8,343 nucleotides of DNA, taken from the NCBI GenBank assembly GCA_013696045.1, contig JACCZH010000183.1, forward strand, positions 1 to 8,343. The letters run 5' to 3'. The notes under the pieces are model-generated. The model was not told where the DNA came from, made no database searches, and saw only the letters and a list, made by a program, of their open reading frames with translations. Positions 6,279 through 8,343 of this stretch are shown one piece after another. Each line of letters starts with the position of its first letter. The first letter of the stretch is position 1. Position numbers and translations under genes: made by a program. Source of the stretch: Chloroflexia bacterium (GTDB lineage: Bacteria; Chloroflexota; Chloroflexia; Thermomicrobiales; CFX8).

Positions 6279-6310
6279 GCGTCTCTCCGGCGGCGTCACC
6301 GCTCGGCTGA
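6275..6310 (+). other. 11-codon ORF, possible stump of a lost ABC ATPase (DppD-like) gene
   Basis: The ATG overlaps the permease stop as ATGA and is preceded by a near-ideal AAGGA with a 7-base spacer (6263-6267), so the start signal is better than that of the permease itself. It reads MSVSPAASPLG and then TGA. In Dpp/Opp operons the next gene usually encodes an ATPase with a short Ser/Pro-rich start before LLEVRNL. Here the similarity ends at the PL. Nothing between 6311 and 6451 resembles Walker A, the signature motif or Walker B. The reading as a deletion stump is inference. It could equally be a meaningless short ORF. Confidence 0.3.
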
Positions 6311-6451
6311 ATCCCCTTCCGACATCCTCATCGTTCCTGAAACAGGCTCTACAGCTTTTTCGGGTTGCCTCCCTGGCACCGCGATTGTACGCTTGGTGGG
6401 TCCGGGGCGGGGGTGCTTGCCCGGGGCATGGGAAGATCCGAAGGGGATAAT

Positions 6452-7618
6452 GTGCGTGTACTTATAGGATTGACGTTGATCGTCGCCTTGTTGACGGTCA
6501 TCGTTGGCTCGTTTGCGATCTTTGGCGAGCAGGATAGCCCTCAAATCGCTAACTCTCAGATTGATCCAGTTCCGACCGGTCAGATCGCTGGAAATCCGTC
6601 TGTGCTGAACCCGGGCACTGGCGGCGCCGACCCAATTCCGACCGCCGCTACTGCGGCTGAACCCGATCGCCCAGCGGTGAATGTAGACAAGCCTGAATAC
6701 GCCAACTTCACCGAAAATATCACGCGGGTGCGCGAACATTACTCCGAGACCTACACCTACGGGACGGTTACCGTTGGCTGGCGGCCGGGGGCTTTTCCTG
6801 TAGAACGCGCGCCGGTAGTGGCTGATATGACGGCCCGGTTGCTTGGCGAGGCTAACGCCCGGTTGCAGACCGACTTTTATCCAGAGCTCGAGATCTTTCT
6901 GGCTGACCAGCTCTACACACCGGAGTGCCACGGTTGTCAGGGTTTTGCCGCGGCCGATCTGTTTCAGATTTTTCTCCTGCAGGATGGCAGCCTGGCCGAA
7001 GACGAGCTTGAAGCGCTCCTCATCCATGAGATTGTGCACGTGATCGCGGCGCACGAGATCTCGTTGCCGCACAGCCTGTTCTTTGCCGAGGGTCTGGCGA
7101 CGTGGGTTATGACTGACAAGCTGACACAATCCGGCTATCTCTCGCCGCTCCAGACCGCCGCCTGGGCGTACCAGGTTGGGGCCATGCCATCACTCCAGGG
7201 GTTGCGTGAGGATGGCTATGACGGCCGCGTGCGCAAGCGCGCTGAATATGACGGCGCGGCGGCGTTTGCGTTCTTCGTTATAGAGACCTACGGCTGGGAG
7301 AGCTACCGGCAGCTGTACACGCTCGATCCCCCGGAGCTGGTGCTCGACAAGACCTGGGAAGAGCTCGAAACTGAGTGGCACGCTTATCTGGGCAACTGGG
7401 CCGGCAATACAATCGACGGCGTTGACGCCGCCCAGTGGTGGGCCGCCGCCAGCCGGGTGTCCGACGGTTTCGGCACTCTCTACACCGACCCCGCGCCGGT
7501 GACAGAGGAGCAATACACAGCCCTGGTGCAGGCCCGCCTGGCGGTGAATCGCGGCGATGTCGATCGGGCGATCGAAGCGATCAATGCCAGTGGCCTGGCT
7601 GCGCGGACCGCTCAGTAA
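6452..7618 (+). CDS. Membrane-anchored putative zinc metallopeptidase, Peptidase_MA-like
   Basis: A 388-residue protein with one N-terminal helix (about 2-24), a Pro/Thr/Gly-rich linker (about 27-78) and an extracytoplasmic domain. The zinc-site motif is HEIVH (His192, Glu193, His196), and FAEGLATW (211-218) supplies the likely third ligand Glu213, the gluzincin layout seen in Peptidase_MA-like domains. YDGAAAFAFFVIETYG (266-281) and WEELETEWHAYL (302-313) also fit that family. The C-terminus (about 355-380) looks like one TPR-type helix pair. Cys159 and Cys162 (CHGC) before the motif could form a disulfide. The GTG start is chosen because AAGGGG precedes it by 5 bases and the protein then opens directly with the anchor helix. 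An in-frame ATG at 6428 is the alternative. Substrate unknown. The 173-base gap upstream makes it uncertain whether it belongs to the transporter operon. Confidence 0.85.
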   Translation: MRVLIGLTLIVALLTVIVGSFAIFGEQDSPQIANSQIDPVPTGQIAGNPSVLNPGTGGADPIPTAATAAEPDRPAVNVDKPEYANFTENITRVREHYSETYTYGTVTVGWRPGAFPVERAPVVADMTARLLGEANARLQTDFYPELEIFLADQLYTPECHGCQGFAAADLFQIFLLQDGSLAEDELEALLIHEIVHVIAAHEISLPHSLFFAEGLATWVMTDKLTQSGYLSPLQTAAWAYQVGAMPSLQGLREDGYDGRVRKRAEYDGAAAFAFFVIETYGWESYRQLYTLDPPELVLDKTWEELETEWHAYLGNWAGNTIDGVDAAQWWAAASRVSDGFGTLYTDPAPVTEEQYTALVQARLAVNRGDVDRAIEAINASGLAARTAQ

Positions 7619-7655
7619 CCGTCTGCGACATTCTCCCAATGTGGATACAGGAGCG

Positions 7656-7677
7656 CGCCAGTACAATTACACTGGCG
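7656..7677. other. Intergenic hairpin and adjacent GGTTGCAACC palindrome
   Basis: CGCCAGT (7656-7662) pairs perfectly with ACTGGCG (7671-7677) around an 8-base loop. It lies 37 bases after the peptidase stop and 76 bases before the reductase start. No T-tract follows, so it is not a standard intrinsic terminator. Directly after it is the 10-base palindrome GGTTGCAACC (7677-7686), and TTGCAACC recurs at 7725-7732. The stretch could mark a transcript boundary or an operator for the reductase gene. Confidence 0.35.
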
Positions 7678-7753
7678 GTTGCAACCTGTCCGAGGTTAGA
7701 TCGACCGTTCACATAAAGAGTTCATTGCAACCATGCAGGGGAGCGAACGCGCC

Positions 7754-8343
7754 GTGTCTATAGATCAGAATGCAACCTACGACGTCACCATTATCGGCGG
7801 AGGGCCGTGCGGGCTGTTTGCCGCCTTCTACGCTGGTATGCGCGGATTGCGCTCGATTATCGTTGATTCTCTCGAAGAGCTCGGCGGCACGCTGACTGCC
7901 ATCTACCCTGAGAAGTTCATCTACGACATCGCGGGCTTCCCCAAGGTGCTAGCCAAGGACTACGTCGAGCAGGCTGCCGAACAGGCGCTCTCGATGGGGG
8001 CGGAAGTGTCGCTCAAGACCGAGGTCCTCAACCTGGAGCACAACGAGGCTGAGAACGTGTTCGACCTCACCACCAGCCAGGGAACGCTCCGCACGCGCAC
8101 CGTGATTATCTGCGCTGGCATCGGCGCGTTCGAACCCAAGAAGCTGGATGTTGAAGGCATCGAGCACTTTGAGGACGGCAAGGGCGTGCATTACTTTGCC
8201 AAGCGTATCGAGGAGTTCCGTGACAAGGACGTCATGATCGTTGGCGGCGGCGATTCAGCGGTTGACTGGGCCATGACGCTGGGGCCGCTGGCGAAAACGG
8301 TCACTCTGATTCACCGCTCGAAGTTCCGAGCCCACGAGCACAC
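7754..8343 (+). CDS. Ferredoxin/flavodoxin-NADP+ reductase, thioredoxin reductase-like (YumC type), 3' end outside window
   Basis: The visible 196 residues form the N-terminal FAD domain and the start of the NADPH domain of a flavoprotein that passes electrons between NADPH and ferredoxin or flavodoxin in the cytoplasm. Seen are the FAD-binding GGGPCG (15-20), an ELGGTLTAIYPEKFIYDIAGFP segment beginning near residue 37 that is typical of the YumC group, a TVIICAGIGAFEPK segment at the end of the FAD half, and the NADPH-binding GGGDSAVDWA starting near 164. The CxxC redox pair that thioredoxin reductase carries before this motif is absent (the stretch reads FEDGKGVHYFAKR), so this is a reductase of the ferredoxin type rather than a thioredoxin reductase. 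The GTG start has AGGGGAG 10 bases upstream. An in-frame ATG at 7733 lacks such a site. The gene continues past the window edge. Confidence 0.9.
   Translation, partial: MSIDQNATYDVTIIGGGPCGLFAAFYAGMRGLRSIIVDSLEELGGTLTAIYPEKFIYDIAGFPKVLAKDYVEQAAEQALSMGAEVSLKTEVLNLEHNEAENVFDLTTSQGTLRTRTVIICAGIGAFEPKKLDVEGIEHFEDGKGVHYFAKRIEEFRDKDVMIVGGGDSAVDWAMTLGPLAKTVTLIHRSKFRAHEH

Noticed and set aside
6336..6360. Intrinsic terminator after the permease (CCTG-AAA-CAGG and a T5 run)
   Set aside because: The stem is only 4 bp and the T-run begins 10 bases later, too weak and too far for a credible terminator.
6296..7129. 277-codon open frame on the minus strand
   Set aside because: It is antisense to the HExxH peptidase and the leader; its composition is Arg/Gly/His-rich, as expected for a shadow frame.
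7754..8343. Thioredoxin reductase
   Set aside because: The FAD and NADPH motifs fit, but the CxxC redox pair before the NADPH motif is missing and the ELGGTLTAIYPEK segment fits the ferredoxin-NADP+ reductase branch.

Overview
The window reads as chromosomal DNA of a moderately GC-rich bacterium. The best guess is Chloroflexota (Thermomicrobia/Sphaerobacter-like). The hints are a Tat-type lipoprotein solute-binding protein with a long Thr/Pro/Gly/Asp linker, a membrane-anchored Peptidase_MA-type HExxH protein, frequent GTG/TTG starts, and dispersed GTAGAGACG palindromic repeats. No rRNA, tRNA, CRISPR array or transposase is visible, so the taxonomic call rests on style only.

Left part, minus strand (1-2482): a TerC-family membrane protein (134-925), a tiny DUF2283-like gene with a probable frameshift near its end (1015-1155), and a fold-type I PLP aminotransferase (1271-2482). 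Two composite palindromic elements (42-118 and 1172-1274) bracket the terC/DUF2283 segment. Each has an outer GTAGAGACG/CGTCTCTAC pair, a short hairpin at each end and a weaker central stem. The four end hairpins keep their outer stem and change their inner base pairs in a compensated way. The right element supplies the aminotransferase stop codon, and it carries a perfect TATAAT facing the DUF2283 gene.

Middle, plus strand (2483-6310): a divergent intergenic region contains a good sigma70-type promoter (TTGACG-17-TATCCT). A CsoR/RcnR/CstR-looking dyad (ATACC-N7-GGTAT) sits in its spacer, and a second perfect dyad lies just upstream. This drives a tightly packed peptide/nickel-type (Dpp/Opp/Nik family) ABC importer operon: a family 5 solute-binding lipoprotein, a DppB-like permease and a DppC-like permease. 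No ATPase gene follows. Instead, a strong ribosome binding site and an ATG overlapping the DppC stop (ATGA) open an 11-codon ORF, which could be the stump of a deleted ATPase gene. The DppC-like permease has an unusual His/Cys cluster (HCxxCxxHH) in its ATPase-coupling loop.

Right part, plus strand (6452-8343): a membrane-anchored putative zinc peptidase (Peptidase_MA-like), then the start of a ferredoxin/flavodoxin-NADP+ reductase of the thioredoxin-reductase-like (YumC) type, which runs off the window end. These two genes show no functional link to the importer. No single new system stands out. The points most worth a second look are the covarying composite repeats, the ATPase-less importer with its stump start, and the metal/persulfide-sensor-like operator seen together with the His/Cys-rich coupling loop.
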